A DNA stretch of 64,000 nt from Arsenicibacter rosenii (GTDB lineage Bacteria; Bacteroidota; Bacteroidia; Cytophagales; Spirosomataceae). The position numbers and the translations under genes were made by a program. Positions within the stretch are counted from its first letter, which is position 1. The number at the start of each line of letters is the position of its first letter. Location of the stretch: positions 62,001 to 126,000 of the forward strand of contig NZ_MORL01000002.1 of NCBI RefSeq assembly GCF_001870735.1, read 5' to 3'. The notes beneath the pieces are model-generated. The model saw nothing but the letters and a program-made list of their open reading frames with translations. It was not told the origin of the DNA and did not search any database. This document shows, in pieces, positions 26,037-33,462 of this stretch.

Positions 26037-26072
26037 GCCGGATGCGGGCCGAACTGGCTGCATCCGGCTTTT
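26037..26072 (+). terminator. Intrinsic terminator after the oxidoreductase gene
   Basis: GCCGGATGC (26037-26045) and GCATCCGGC (26060-26068) form a perfect 9-base-pair stem followed by TTTTG. Confidence 0.85.
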
Positions 26073-26111
26073 GTTGATTAATTTTGGCATTACTATAAAA
26101 CGTTTACTATC

Positions 26112-26327
26112 ATGCCAACAGAGAAATTAATTTTGGCTCAGCTGCATTGTTTACCTGAGCATTTAAAACTTGAGGTATTGCACTACATCGCTTTTCTGCA
26201 GAAAGAAGTGGCGCAGAAAGACCAACCTGCCGAAATAAGAAAGCGGAGATTTGGCAGTGCAGAAAACAAATATAAACTGACCGCAGATTTTGATGCGCCG
26301 TTAGATGACTTTAAGGAGTATATGTGA
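26112..26327 (+). CDS. DUF2281/VapB-type antitoxin
   Basis: A 71-residue protein with an N-terminal helical segment typical of DUF2281 antitoxins (LILAQLHCLPEHLKLEVLHYIAFLQKE) and a disordered, charged C-terminus ending in DFDAPLDDFKEYM, which would wrap the toxin. Its stop codon overlaps the toxin start by one base (TGATG), a translational coupling usual for toxin-antitoxin pairs. It should neutralise the PIN nuclease encoded next and repress the operon promoter. Confidence 0.85.
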   Translation: MPTEKLILAQLHCLPEHLKLEVLHYIAFLQKEVAQKDQPAEIRKRRFGSAENKYKLTADFDAPLDDFKEYM

Positions 26328-26722
26328 TGCAATACTTAATAGACACACATACGTTCTTATGGTTCGTCGCAAAATCAGATGAGCTAAGTACAACTGCACG
26401 TGATTTGCTTGAAAGTGACCATAATGAAATCTTTTTGAGTATTGCCAGTCTTTGGGAAATATCGATCAAGAACTCGCTGGGTAAATTAGCCATTGAAGGA
26501 GGATACGAAACGGTAATCGATGATGTTATAGAAAATGACATAACTATTTTGCCGGTTAACTTTGCACATACCGTTTTACAAAACAAACTGCCTCTATTTC
26601 ATAGAGACCCTTTTGATCGGATCATTGTCTCTCAGTCGATTGTAGAAGGATTTAATATAATTAGCCGGGATTTATTACACGACCCTTATCTGGAAGAACA
26701 AACGGTATACCGTATCTGGTAG
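26327..26722 (+). CDS. PIN-domain ribonuclease toxin (VapC-like)
   Basis: The ATG at 26327 gives 131 residues. The PIN acidic residues are present: Asp near the start (YLIDTHTFLW), Glu in SLWEISIKNSLGKL, Asp in HRDPFDRIIVSQ, and a final polar residue near ISRDLL. The LHRDPFDR type of motif places it in the PIN subgroup paired with DUF2281 antitoxins. It is predicted to cleave RNA when the antitoxin is lost. It is co-transcribed with the antitoxin, overlapping by one base. All conserved positions are intact, unlike the neighbouring second pair. Confidence 0.88.
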   Translation: MQYLIDTHTFLWFVAKSDELSTTARDLLESDHNEIFLSIASLWEISIKNSLGKLAIEGGYETVIDDVIENDITILPVNFAHTVLQNKLPLFHRDPFDRIIVSQSIVEGFNIISRDLLHDPYLEEQTVYRIW

Positions 26723-26743
26723 CCTGTTGACTCATTTTACACA

Positions 26744-27229
26744 ATGGCAGAAACACTCATCATACCGCAAACCACCAGCCGGGCTGAAGTATATGCATCC
26801 CTGGTGCCGCAGATTGACGCGCTCATCAGTGGCGAAACTGACCTGACGGCGAATCTCGCCAATATTGCCGCCGCACTGAAAGAAGCATTCGGCTTTTTCT
26901 GGGTTGGGTTTTATGTAAAAAAAGAAAACCAGCTGGTACTGGGGCCCTTTCAGGGACCGATTGCCTGCACCCGTATCCGGTTCGATAAAGGTGTGTGCGG
27001 CGCTGCCTACACACGGCAGGAAACGATTCTGGTGCCCGACGTGGAACAGTTTCCGGGGCATATTGCCTGTAGCTCGGCATCGAAATCAGAGGTAGTCGTG
27101 CCTGTTTTTGATCGGTCAGGAGCCGTTGCCATGGTGCTGGACGTTGACAGTGATCAGCTGGATGACTTTACGCAGGATGACGTTCACGGGCTGGAGCAAA
27201 TCGCCCGGCTGATTACCGGATTGTTGTAA
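26744..27229 (+). CDS. msrC: Free methionine-(R)-sulfoxide reductase (GAF domain)
   Basis: A 161-residue single GAF-domain protein of usual fRMsr length. The three conserved cysteines are visible in IACTRI, KGVCGAAY and HIACSS, with the substrate-binding stretch FWVGFYV and VPVFDRSGAVAMVLDVDSD. The enzyme reduces free methionine-R-sulfoxide in the cytosol using thioredoxin, giving oxidative stress protection. It lies 21 bases behind the intact toxin gene and ahead of the broken toxin-antitoxin pair, an island of small genes between housekeeping loci. Confidence 0.92.
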   Translation: MAETLIIPQTTSRAEVYASLVPQIDALISGETDLTANLANIAAALKEAFGFFWVGFYVKKENQLVLGPFQGPIACTRIRFDKGVCGAAYTRQETILVPDVEQFPGHIACSSASKSEVVVPVFDRSGAVAMVLDVDSDQLDDFTQDDVHGLEQIARLITGLL

Positions 27230-27282
27230 ATTCTGGCGCTGACTTAATCAGAAAAGTGTTATATTCATGAAAAAGCCGATCT

Positions 27283-27552
27283 ATGGAGGCAATTCGGAAA
27301 GTTGTTAAACGCCAGGGAAATATAATTACAGTAGAGTTGCCGGCTAGCTTTGTTGCAGAGTTAGTTGAGCTCATCGTATTACCGGTAGAAGCTGAAGACC
27401 AGGGTGAAAGAAACAAAGATCAGAGTCAGGGAGCGCTTTTGACGGATCTGCAACAGCACTTACTGAGTTGGCCTGTTATGTCCGATGAAGAATATAAACT
27501 TTATCAGGAAAAACAACAAGGGTTTGAATTATGGTCAAGGCAATCGGCCTAA
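27283..27552 (+). CDS. Probable AbrB/VapB-like antitoxin of the decayed second pair
   Basis: An 89-residue protein. The N-terminal beta-rich part (VVKRQGNIITVELPASFVAELVELIVLP) resembles swapped-hairpin DNA-binding antitoxins. The C-terminus is acidic and aromatic (MSDEEYKLYQEKQQGFELW), as expected for a toxin-wrapping tail. It is followed after 15 bases by a PIN gene interrupted by a stop codon. Assignment rests on size, layout and the neighbour. Confidence 0.6.
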   Translation: MEAIRKVVKRQGNIITVELPASFVAELVELIVLPVEAEDQGERNKDQSQGALLTDLQQHLLSWPVMSDEEYKLYQEKQQGFELWSRQSA

Positions 27553-27567
27553 GCAAACATAACTAGA

Positions 27568-27990
27568 ATGTCAATATCTGTCACCGAAGGACATGCCCAA
27601 ATGGTCCATATACCGGTAGAAACGATACTTATAGATACCGATATTCCCATTAAACACTGTAGAGCGCTTGACAAGAAATAGACAAGGTTGTTTATCTTAG
27701 CAGGTCGTTATCAATTTGCTATTTTGGCAATAACAGTCTTCGAGTTAACAAAAGGAGAGGGTTTGTCTGCTGAAAGGCAATTTTGGCAGGCTTTTTTTAG
27801 CCAGATCCAAAGACTTTCGTTTGATAAAGAGGCTGCAGAAATAGCTGCTCAGGATTTGTTGTTGTTAAGAAAAGAAGGCAAGGAGCTAGGGAATAAGTTT
27901 AATGATCTTTTCATTGCTGCAACGGCTAAACGGCATAACCTGCGTCTGGCAACAGATAATTTGAAAGATTTTAGCCGTTACCTGATCTGA
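27568..27990 (+). pseudogene. PIN-domain toxin gene with an in-frame TAG
   Basis: One frame runs from the ATG at 27568 to the stop at 27988-27990 but is broken by TAG at 27679-27681. Before it lies the PIN start (ETILIDTDIPIKHCRALDKK). After it lies the rest of the domain (GRYQFAILAITVFELTKGEG, KFNDLFIAATAKRHNLRLATDNLKDF) with the conserved acidic residues. Reading through gives a normal toxin of about 140 residues, so a single nonsense change seems to have killed it. A remnant starting from TTG at 27688 would lack the first catalytic Asp. Confidence 0.75.
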
Positions 27991-28006
27991 GTCTTGTAAA
28001 TCACGA

Positions 28007-28480
28007 ATGACCGACCAACACAAGGATGCACTGCGCAAGGCCGCTTCGTTTTGCGCCTATCAGGAACGAACCCAGCAGGAAGTCCGCGAGCGGCTGGCCG
28101 ATTGGGGCGTTTGGGGGGATGATGCCGAAGCCGTTATTGCTGACCTGATTGAACAGAACTACCTGAACGAAGAGCGGTTTGCTAAAACATTTGCCGGCGG
28201 GAAGTTCCGCGTCAAAAACTGGGGGAAGCGTAAAATCAAGCAACATCTTCAGCAGCGTGGCATTACCGGATACAATCTGGAACAGGCCATGAAGGAAATT
28301 GAACCGGCTGATTACCGGCAAACGTTGCGGACTCTGCTGGATAAAAAACGCCAGAGCCTGCGCGACGACAGCCCCCTCATCATTAAGCAGAAACTAGTTC
28401 GGTTTGCCCTCAGCCGTGGTTACGAATCGGACCTGATCTGGAGCGTGCTGGGCGAAGAAGGCGGGCAGGAGGATGAATGA
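28007..28480 (+). CDS. recX: RecX family regulatory protein
   Basis: A 157-residue, highly helical protein with the three-repeat RecX layout: LRKAASFCAYQERTQQEVRERL, IADLIEQNYLNEERFAKTFAGGKFRVKNWGKRKIKQHLQQRGI, and a third repeat ending LIIKQKLVRFALSRGYESDLIWSVL. RecX binds RecA filaments and limits recombination activity in the cytosol. The gene stands apart from recA here, and its start follows the broken toxin gene by 16 bases. Confidence 0.92.
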   Translation: MTDQHKDALRKAASFCAYQERTQQEVRERLADWGVWGDDAEAVIADLIEQNYLNEERFAKTFAGGKFRVKNWGKRKIKQHLQQRGITGYNLEQAMKEIEPADYRQTLRTLLDKKRQSLRDDSPLIIKQKLVRFALSRGYESDLIWSVLGEEGGQEDE

Positions 28481-28560
28481 CGGCAAATTGTTTGTTCTCG
28501 TGCAACCCTTTTTGCCGGTCTGTTGTCTCTACAGCTATAGACCAGGATGATAATGTACGG

Positions 28561-29832
28561 ATGAAGCGGCTAACCAACTATGTATACTGGCTTAATGTGG
28601 GGTTAATTGGGTTGGCTTCCTGTGACCGGGTGAGCATTGACCTGATGCCGGCTGCTGACCCCATCTCAGAAGATAATCAGTTTGTAGCCCTGGTTGATCA
28701 GCAGTTGGCTATTGATCTAAAAAAAATCCCCGGCCTCACCACAACCACTACCTTCCGGATACAGAAACAGCCGGATTGGGGCGATGCCCGCTTTACGGCT
28801 CAGGGGCTGCTGGTCTACACCCCAAAATCTGAATTTGTTGCCGGTGACGATGAAGTGGTCCTGACGGCTGATCAGCAGACGGGTGCCGGCGTTATCTCCT
28901 CGCTGCCTTTGCTGATAACAATGGCGACTGCCGACGATCCGTTGCCTTGTCAGCTTGGCGCCGTGTCTGATAAAGCAGAGACGGTGATGGGCACGGCTGT
29001 CTCATTGTCGGTACTCCAGAATGATGTATTTTGCCAGGGGACGGTAGATGCCGCTTCACTGACTATTGAATCGCTGCCTGAAAACGGTACAGTTCAGCCA
29101 GGTAGCAATGGTACCGTATTGTATACCCCCAAGGCAGGTTATAAAGGCCGAGACTCGTTTATCTACAAAGTGTGTAACACGGGTACACCGGAAAAAAACT
29201 GCTCAGTTGCGGCGGTCACGGTAACAGTTATCGATCCTGCTCAAGCCTGCTCCATATCGCTTGAAGACAACGTAGTGGTTTTTAAGCCTGTTTTTGCAGG
29301 CGATTCCATCCGGATTCCGGTCTTGGCAAACGATATATTGTGCCGGAGTAATAAAGCCATTCCCATCAGTTTGGCACTGCCTCCTGTTTTTGGTTCGGCC
29401 TATATTAACAAAAATAATGTCATTGTTTATAAAGCCCGTGTCGCTGCCGGATCCGATGAACTGACCTATCGCCGCTGTGACGGTGCGTGCCTGGATGCAG
29501 TGGTTGTTATTCAGAGCCGGCCCCCGATGGTAAACTGTACAATGACGGCCGCCAGTGATTCACGGACAATTACGCTTGCAAATCTGTCGGAAGAAATACG
29601 TACGAACGGTATCTATTTATCCATTCTGGCCAATGACACGGTCTGTAACTTGCTTAAATCAATTACCATAAAGGAGAATCCCTCAAATCTGAAACTGGAG
29701 GTACAGCGGGACGGTAGTTTGCTGTACCGGATGGACACAACGCCCAAAACCGGGACCTTTAGTTTTGTGTATGAGCTGACCGATGTAAACGATAATAAGG
29801 CGTCGGCAGAAATGAAAATAATTGTAAAGTAA
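28561..29832 (+). CDS. Lipoprotein with tandem Ig-like (Big_17/cadherin-like) domains
   Basis: The ATG at 28561 yields 423 residues with a lipoprotein signal (VGLIGLASCDR, lipidated Cys near residue 20). The body has repeated beta-sandwich domains of the VLQNDVFC type, SLPENGTVQPGSNGTVLYTPKAGYKGRDSFIYKVC being the clearest, then VLANDILC and ILANDTVC repeats with paired cysteines. Such domains build adhesive or stalk-like surface proteins. It lies directly upstream of an ECF sigma factor operon and could belong to the same envelope-stress module. Function is not known. Confidence 0.75.
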   Translation: MKRLTNYVYWLNVGLIGLASCDRVSIDLMPAADPISEDNQFVALVDQQLAIDLKKIPGLTTTTTFRIQKQPDWGDARFTAQGLLVYTPKSEFVAGDDEVVLTADQQTGAGVISSLPLLITMATADDPLPCQLGAVSDKAETVMGTAVSLSVLQNDVFCQGTVDAASLTIESLPENGTVQPGSNGTVLYTPKAGYKGRDSFIYKVCNTGTPEKNCSVAAVTVTVIDPAQACSISLEDNVVVFKPVFAGDSIRIPVLANDILCRSNKAIPISLALPPVFGSAYINKNNVIVYKARVAAGSDELTYRRCDGACLDAVVVIQSRPPMVNCTMTAASDSRTITLANLSEEIRTNGIYLSILANDTVCNLLKSITIKENPSNLKLEVQRDGSLLYRMDTTPKTGTFSFVYELTDVNDNKASAEMKIIVK

Positions 29833-29852
29833 GTACGATTGAGGGGGCGGTA

Positions 29853-29867
29853 CGTGAAAGTTTCACG
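29853..29867. promoter_or_regulatory. 15-base palindrome upstream of the ECF sigma gene
   Basis: CGTGAAA-G-TTTCACG is a perfect inverted repeat 21 bases before the sigma factor start codon at 29889. It is a candidate operator or part of an autoregulated promoter. No experimental consensus is known to me for this sigma factor. Confidence 0.4.
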
Positions 29868-29888
29868 ATTTCTGCGTCCTTTGTGATT

Positions 29889-30440
29889 ATGACAGAACAG
29901 GAGTTGTTACGCGGGTGTCAGCAAAAAGATCCACGTGCTCAAACCGCTTTATATGAGCGGTATAGGGCACGGTTGATGGGTCTTTGCCGGCGGTATGCAC
30001 GTAACCTCCCTGAAGCCGAAGATATGTTTCAGGAAGGCTTTACCCGCATCTTTCAGCAACTCCACACGCTCGAACAGGCCGATAAATTTTTACACTGGAT
30101 GAAACGGGTGATGGTCAATACCGCCATTAATCTGTACCACAAAAATCAGAAACAGGGTAGCGAAACAGATTACGAAGCTGCCTGGGATTATGGGTCTCAG
30201 GAGCATATGGATATACTGGCCCGTATTTCAACCGACGAATTGCTGTTATTGATTGAAGAGCTTCCCGACGGCTACCGGCTGGTATTTAACCTCTATGTGA
30301 TTGATGGATATACGCATCCCGAAATCGGGGAGATGCTGAGTATCTCAGAAGGAACATCGAAATCGCAGCTGGCGAGGGCCAAACTGGTATTGCAGAAGAA
30401 ACTGAAATTACGCGGCATTGTAAAATATGAGAACTCCTGA
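29889..30440 (+). CDS. ECF-type RNA polymerase sigma factor
   Basis: A 183-residue sigma-70 family factor with only regions 2 and 4. Region 2 is visible in DPRAQTALYERYRARLMGLCRRYARNLPEAEDMFQEGFTRIFQQL. Region 4 ends in the helix-turn-helix GYTHPEIGEMLSISEGTSKSQLARAK. The ATG at 29889 is preferred over GTG at 29883. It directs RNA polymerase to a small regulon, probably envelope-related. The next gene overlaps by 14 bases and has the layout of a membrane anti-sigma partner, so the pair is very likely co-regulated. Confidence 0.93.
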   Translation: MTEQELLRGCQQKDPRAQTALYERYRARLMGLCRRYARNLPEAEDMFQEGFTRIFQQLHTLEQADKFLHWMKRVMVNTAINLYHKNQKQGSETDYEAAWDYGSQEHMDILARISTDELLLLIEELPDGYRLVFNLYVIDGYTHPEIGEMLSISEGTSKSQLARAKLVLQKKLKLRGIVKYENS

Positions 30441-31902
30441 CCAAACCGATCCGTGGGAAGACGAGTTCCGGAAACGGTTTGAGCATTTTAACGCTGAACC
30501 ACCGGCAGATGCATTGGCCCGTATTCTGATGCAGGCAAATGCTCCTGTACCCCCGCCGCCAACCGGCCGGCGTTGGTGGAAATATGGTACCATGGCGCTT
30601 ATCGGCTTATTACTGAGCGTAACCGGATACCTGGCTCTGGATAAACAGGATGCACCGGTCGTAACGCAAATCAGGCCCGGTAACGGCGAATACGCAGAAA
30701 CGGTTGTCGTTGCCGGAAAAAAGAAGGGCCGGACACTGACTGCTTCGGCAAGGCAAAACAGGAATGCTACGGAAAAGGAGGGACGGCAGTCAATTACGGA
30801 TAAAGCACCTGAGAGCGCAGCCTTGAGTACTGTAGAGACTGACGCTGATTCGCCGGAGGCAGAGCATACGGTCAGGAATGGCAAACGGTCAGCGGTTGCC
30901 GGCTACAAACCGGCTACCAATCCCCGGACGTCTTTGCCAGGATCAAGTGCCGTAGCGGGATCACCCGTTACGGCTACAGCGGGCAGGAAAGAGAATATTC
31001 TTGATCATCAGCTGGTTACCAGAAAATACCGCGCTGGTAAACGGCATAGTGGTCCAGACCGTAACAACACGTTGCCGGTGACAGCAGCGGCGGACTTTAC
31101 CGATCAAAGGCCCTTCTTACCAGACAACGCGCGCTCACCGATAGAAGCGATAGCCTGGCGTAATCCGGCAGTAGCCGTGACGATGCTGTCTGGAAAAGGG
31201 TTTCAGATAAGCAAGCGGATGGTACAGTTGCCCCGCCTTCAGGCTTCCGTTTCAGCAGAGCCTGCTCAATCAAAACCGCGTCAGCGACCGGTCTGGTTTG
31301 TGTCGTTCATGCCTTGGTATACATTCCGGCAGATCAGCCCGAATACCACCGATGATGTATATATCCGTCAGATCAAAACGGACAACGGTTTATCGGGCGA
31401 CCGGGTGGGCTGGCGGATGCAGGCCGGCGGCGAATGGCGTCTGACCAACCGGGTGAGTCTGCGGCTTGGGCTTAATTACGGACAATTCCGGCAAACGGTG
31501 CAGTACAGTGTCGGAGCCGCTAAACCCGATTCGGTTACAGTCAGTCTGATTGATGACCGGACCCTGCAACTGACGCCGGTAAGCCGCGATATAGTTAAAA
31601 CGCAGACTACTAACTGGCAGTATGCCGGTATCAGCGCCGATGCCGTCTGGCACCTGGGGGCTGGTAAACACTGGACGTATTATGCCACAACGGGAGCGTC
31701 GGTAGGCGGTTATATTGGCCCGATCCGCCGGTTTTCGGGGTTTTATCAGGGCTCATTCGGCGTTGAGCGGCCATTGACCAACTCATTATGGCTACGGGTG
31801 GAACCAACCGTACAATACGGCTGGAACGCAGTTTCGGATCACAAGAGTCTGTTTCTGATCCGCCCCTATATGTACGGACTGAACGTGAGTTTACGCTACT
31901 GA
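30427..31902 (+). CDS. Probable anti-sigma/outer-membrane barrel-type fusion protein
   Basis: A 491-residue protein overlapping the sigma gene by 14 bases. A short cytoplasmic helical N-terminus (DPWEDEFRKRFEHFNAEPPADALARI) is followed by one transmembrane helix (about residues 52-72, ALIGLLLSVTGYLAL). A long disordered Thr/Ala/Arg-rich linker comes next, then a C-terminal region of alternating strands (WRMQAGGEWRLTNRVSLRLGLNYGQF, YATTGASVGGYIGPIRR, LWLRVEPTVQYGW, MYGLNVSLRY) like an outer-membrane barrel or porin-like fold. If both ends work, it would link the outer membrane to the sigma factor. It has no recognised zinc anti-sigma motif. Confidence 0.7.
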   Translation: MRTPDQTDPWEDEFRKRFEHFNAEPPADALARILMQANAPVPPPPTGRRWWKYGTMALIGLLLSVTGYLALDKQDAPVVTQIRPGNGEYAETVVVAGKKKGRTLTASARQNRNATEKEGRQSITDKAPESAALSTVETDADSPEAEHTVRNGKRSAVAGYKPATNPRTSLPGSSAVAGSPVTATAGRKENILDHQLVTRKYRAGKRHSGPDRNNTLPVTAAADFTDQRPFLPDNARSPIEAIAWRNPAVAVTMLSGKGFQISKRMVQLPRLQASVSAEPAQSKPRQRPVWFVSFMPWYTFRQISPNTTDDVYIRQIKTDNGLSGDRVGWRMQAGGEWRLTNRVSLRLGLNYGQFRQTVQYSVGAAKPDSVTVSLIDDRTLQLTPVSRDIVKTQTTNWQYAGISADAVWHLGAGKHWTYYATTGASVGGYIGPIRRFSGFYQGSFGVERPLTNSLWLRVEPTVQYGWNAVSDHKSLFLIRPYMYGLNVSLRY

Positions 31903-31992
31903 GCGCCGGACCGTTCCCTCATTATCACAAACTTCCGCATTTTCTGGCTGTTAGTCTAATAAACAAGTAAAACTATAGACAAACCAGCTAAT

Positions 31993-32535
31993 ATGAAAAA
32001 GCTAGTAGTAGTAGGAGCCATGCTGGTAGCCGGCCTGACCCTCAGCGCACAGGCGCAAACAACCAATCCGACGCAGCAAGGAACGACCAACCCGACACAG
32101 CAAGGAACGACCAATCCGACGCAGCAAGGAACAACCAACCCGACACAGCAAGGAACGTCGACAACGACGGGGACATATAACAATAACACAGGGAGCAACA
32201 CACAAACCGGGGCACAGGTACCAACTGTAAACCCGCCGGTGGGTACGATGCAGACCAACCCGCAGAACGGTACCATCCAGACCAACCCGCAGAATAGCAA
32301 CACAGGTAATTACAACACGCAGGGGACATCGCAAACGGGTACGACAGGAAACACAACCTATCCGACCCAGCAGGACCGCACGATGCAGCAAGGCAGAACG
32401 CGTGACCGTAACCTGAACCGTTCGACGGATCGTACGACCAATCAGATGGATTCAACGCGGCCAACACGCCGGGAAATGAACCGTCAGGACCGCCGCTCGC
32501 GCCAGAATCAGATGCGCCGGGATTCGCTGCGGTAG
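31993..32535 (+). CDS. Secreted low-complexity protein with TNPTQQGT repeats
   Basis: A 180-residue protein with a clear signal peptide (MKKLVVVGAMLVAGLTLSAQA). It then has four TNPTQQGT repeats, a Thr/Asn/Gly/Gln-rich region (TNPQNG twice), and a basic Arg-rich C-terminus (RPTRREMNRQDRRSRQNQMRRDSLR). No fold is predicted and function is unknown. The C-terminal motif RRDSLR is echoed at the end of the next secreted protein (RPDSLRRGG), so the two may be related. It sits downstream of the sigma/anti-sigma pair. Confidence 0.7.
   Translation: MKKLVVVGAMLVAGLTLSAQAQTTNPTQQGTTNPTQQGTTNPTQQGTTNPTQQGTSTTTGTYNNNTGSNTQTGAQVPTVNPPVGTMQTNPQNGTIQTNPQNSNTGNYNTQGTSQTGTTGNTTYPTQQDRTMQQGRTRDRNLNRSTDRTTNQMDSTRPTRREMNRQDRRSRQNQMRRDSLR
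32062..32157 (+). repeat. Four 24-base tandem repeats inside a coding region
   Basis: Four consecutive 24-base units (32062-32085, 32086-32109, 32110-32133, 32134-32157) encode the TNPTQQGT repeats. Units 1 and 3 share AATCCGACGCAG while units 2 and 4 share AACCCGACACAG. The array is therefore a doubled 48-base unit, evidence of recent duplication. Confidence 0.92.
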
Positions 32536-32638
32536 ACCATTGTCAGACAGCTAAATGTGAACGCGGAGTTTACCGTCAGCATGTTTTCGGCATTAGCCGG
32601 AACGGCAACCGGTAAACTCCTTTTTATTTCTAAACGAC

Positions 32639-32899
32639 ATGAAAACCAGCACCATTTGTCTACTTCTGTTGAGCATCGGCCTGGCATGGCCGGTAGCCGC
32701 CCAAAACCAGTCGCCGGTTATGCAGGAGTCTACCTCAACAACCCAAAAGCGGGGTATGAACCAGACTAAAAAACAAAGCCAGCGCGAAGCCTTGCGCAAA
32801 CAGCAGGCACTGAAAGATACGCCGATGACGAAACCACGCCCGTTGCGGCCGGATTCGTTACGCCGTGGCGGTGCTACGCGCGTAGATACGCTCCGGTAA
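32639..32899 (+). CDS. Small secreted basic protein
   Basis: An 86-residue protein with a signal peptide (TICLLLLSIGLAWPVAAQ, cut near residue 21) and a basic, Gln/Arg/Lys-rich body (NQTKKQSQREALRKQQ) ending in RPDSLRRGGATRVDTLR. It has no recognisable domain. The ending resembles that of the preceding low-complexity protein. It is separated from that gene by 103 bases. Confidence 0.65.
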   Translation: MKTSTICLLLLSIGLAWPVAAQNQSPVMQESTSTTQKRGMNQTKKQSQREALRKQQALKDTPMTKPRPLRPDSLRRGGATRVDTLR

Positions 32900-32947
32900 G
32901 CGGCAAAATGTGTATCTTGACGAGCGAACCTAACTGCGCTGTCAATC

Positions 32948-33388
32948 ATGATTAAAAAAGCATTTTTATGCCTGACGCTGGCTTTCCTGGGGGGCTGCGG
33001 CCAGGTGATGGCCCAATCGGCTGCCGACCGGAAAGCAATTCTGGGTATCCTGAGCCGTCAGGAGGGCGACTGGAACGCCGGCCGGGTCGAGTCATTCATG
33101 AAAGGGTACTGGCCCTCTGATTCGCTGACGTTTATCGGCAAGGTAGGCGTTACGAAAGGGTATCAGGCAACGCTGGAGAACTACAAAAAACGGTACCCGA
33201 ACCGGGCGTCGATGGGTACGCTGAAGTTCTCGATCCTGAAGCTTGAATTCTTGGCGCCCGACGCAGCCTATGTCATTGGCCGATGGCACCTGACCCGGCC
33301 CGAAGTGGGTGATGCAGGCGGGCACTTCACGCTGCTTTGGCGCAAAATCAAAGGCGAATGGCTGATTGTGAGCGACCATTCAAGTTAA
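32948..33388 (+). CDS. Secreted SnoaL/DUF4440-like (NTF2-fold) protein
   Basis: A 146-residue protein with a lipoprotein or secretory signal (CLTLAFLGGCGQVMAQS). Its NTF2-like domain has the DUF4440 pattern: ILGILSRQEGDWNAGRVESFMKGYWPSDSLTFIG, TLENYKKRYPNRASMGTLKFSIL, and HFTLLWRKIKGEWLIVSDHSS at the end. Such cone-shaped domains bind small ligands or act as isomerase-like enzymes, and many are uncharacterised. It is probably periplasmic. Confidence 0.85.
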   Translation: MIKKAFLCLTLAFLGGCGQVMAQSAADRKAILGILSRQEGDWNAGRVESFMKGYWPSDSLTFIGKVGVTKGYQATLENYKKRYPNRASMGTLKFSILKLEFLAPDAAYVIGRWHLTRPEVGDAGGHFTLLWRKIKGEWLIVSDHSS

Positions 33389-33462
33389 AGAGGGAAAGAG
33401 CGATAGGGTGAAAGAGCGGCCTGAAATCACTCTATCGCTCTTTCATTCTTTCGCTCTTTAGA
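33388..33462. repeat. Intergenic quasi-palindrome with 8-base periodic arms (second site)
   Basis: Arms 33394-33411 and 33427-33444 pair over 18 bases with one G-T. The left side reads as TAAAGAGG, GAAAGAGC, GATAGGGT, GAAAGAGC; the right side as TCACTCTA, TCGCTCTT, TCATTCTT, TCGCTCTT. The architecture is that of 2450-2545 with different words. It lies between convergent genes and may also end transcription. Confidence 0.8.

Noticed and set aside
32002-32467. Long minus-strand frames opposite the TNPTQQGT protein
   Set aside because: They arise from the repeat composition; signal peptide and codon pattern support the plus strand.
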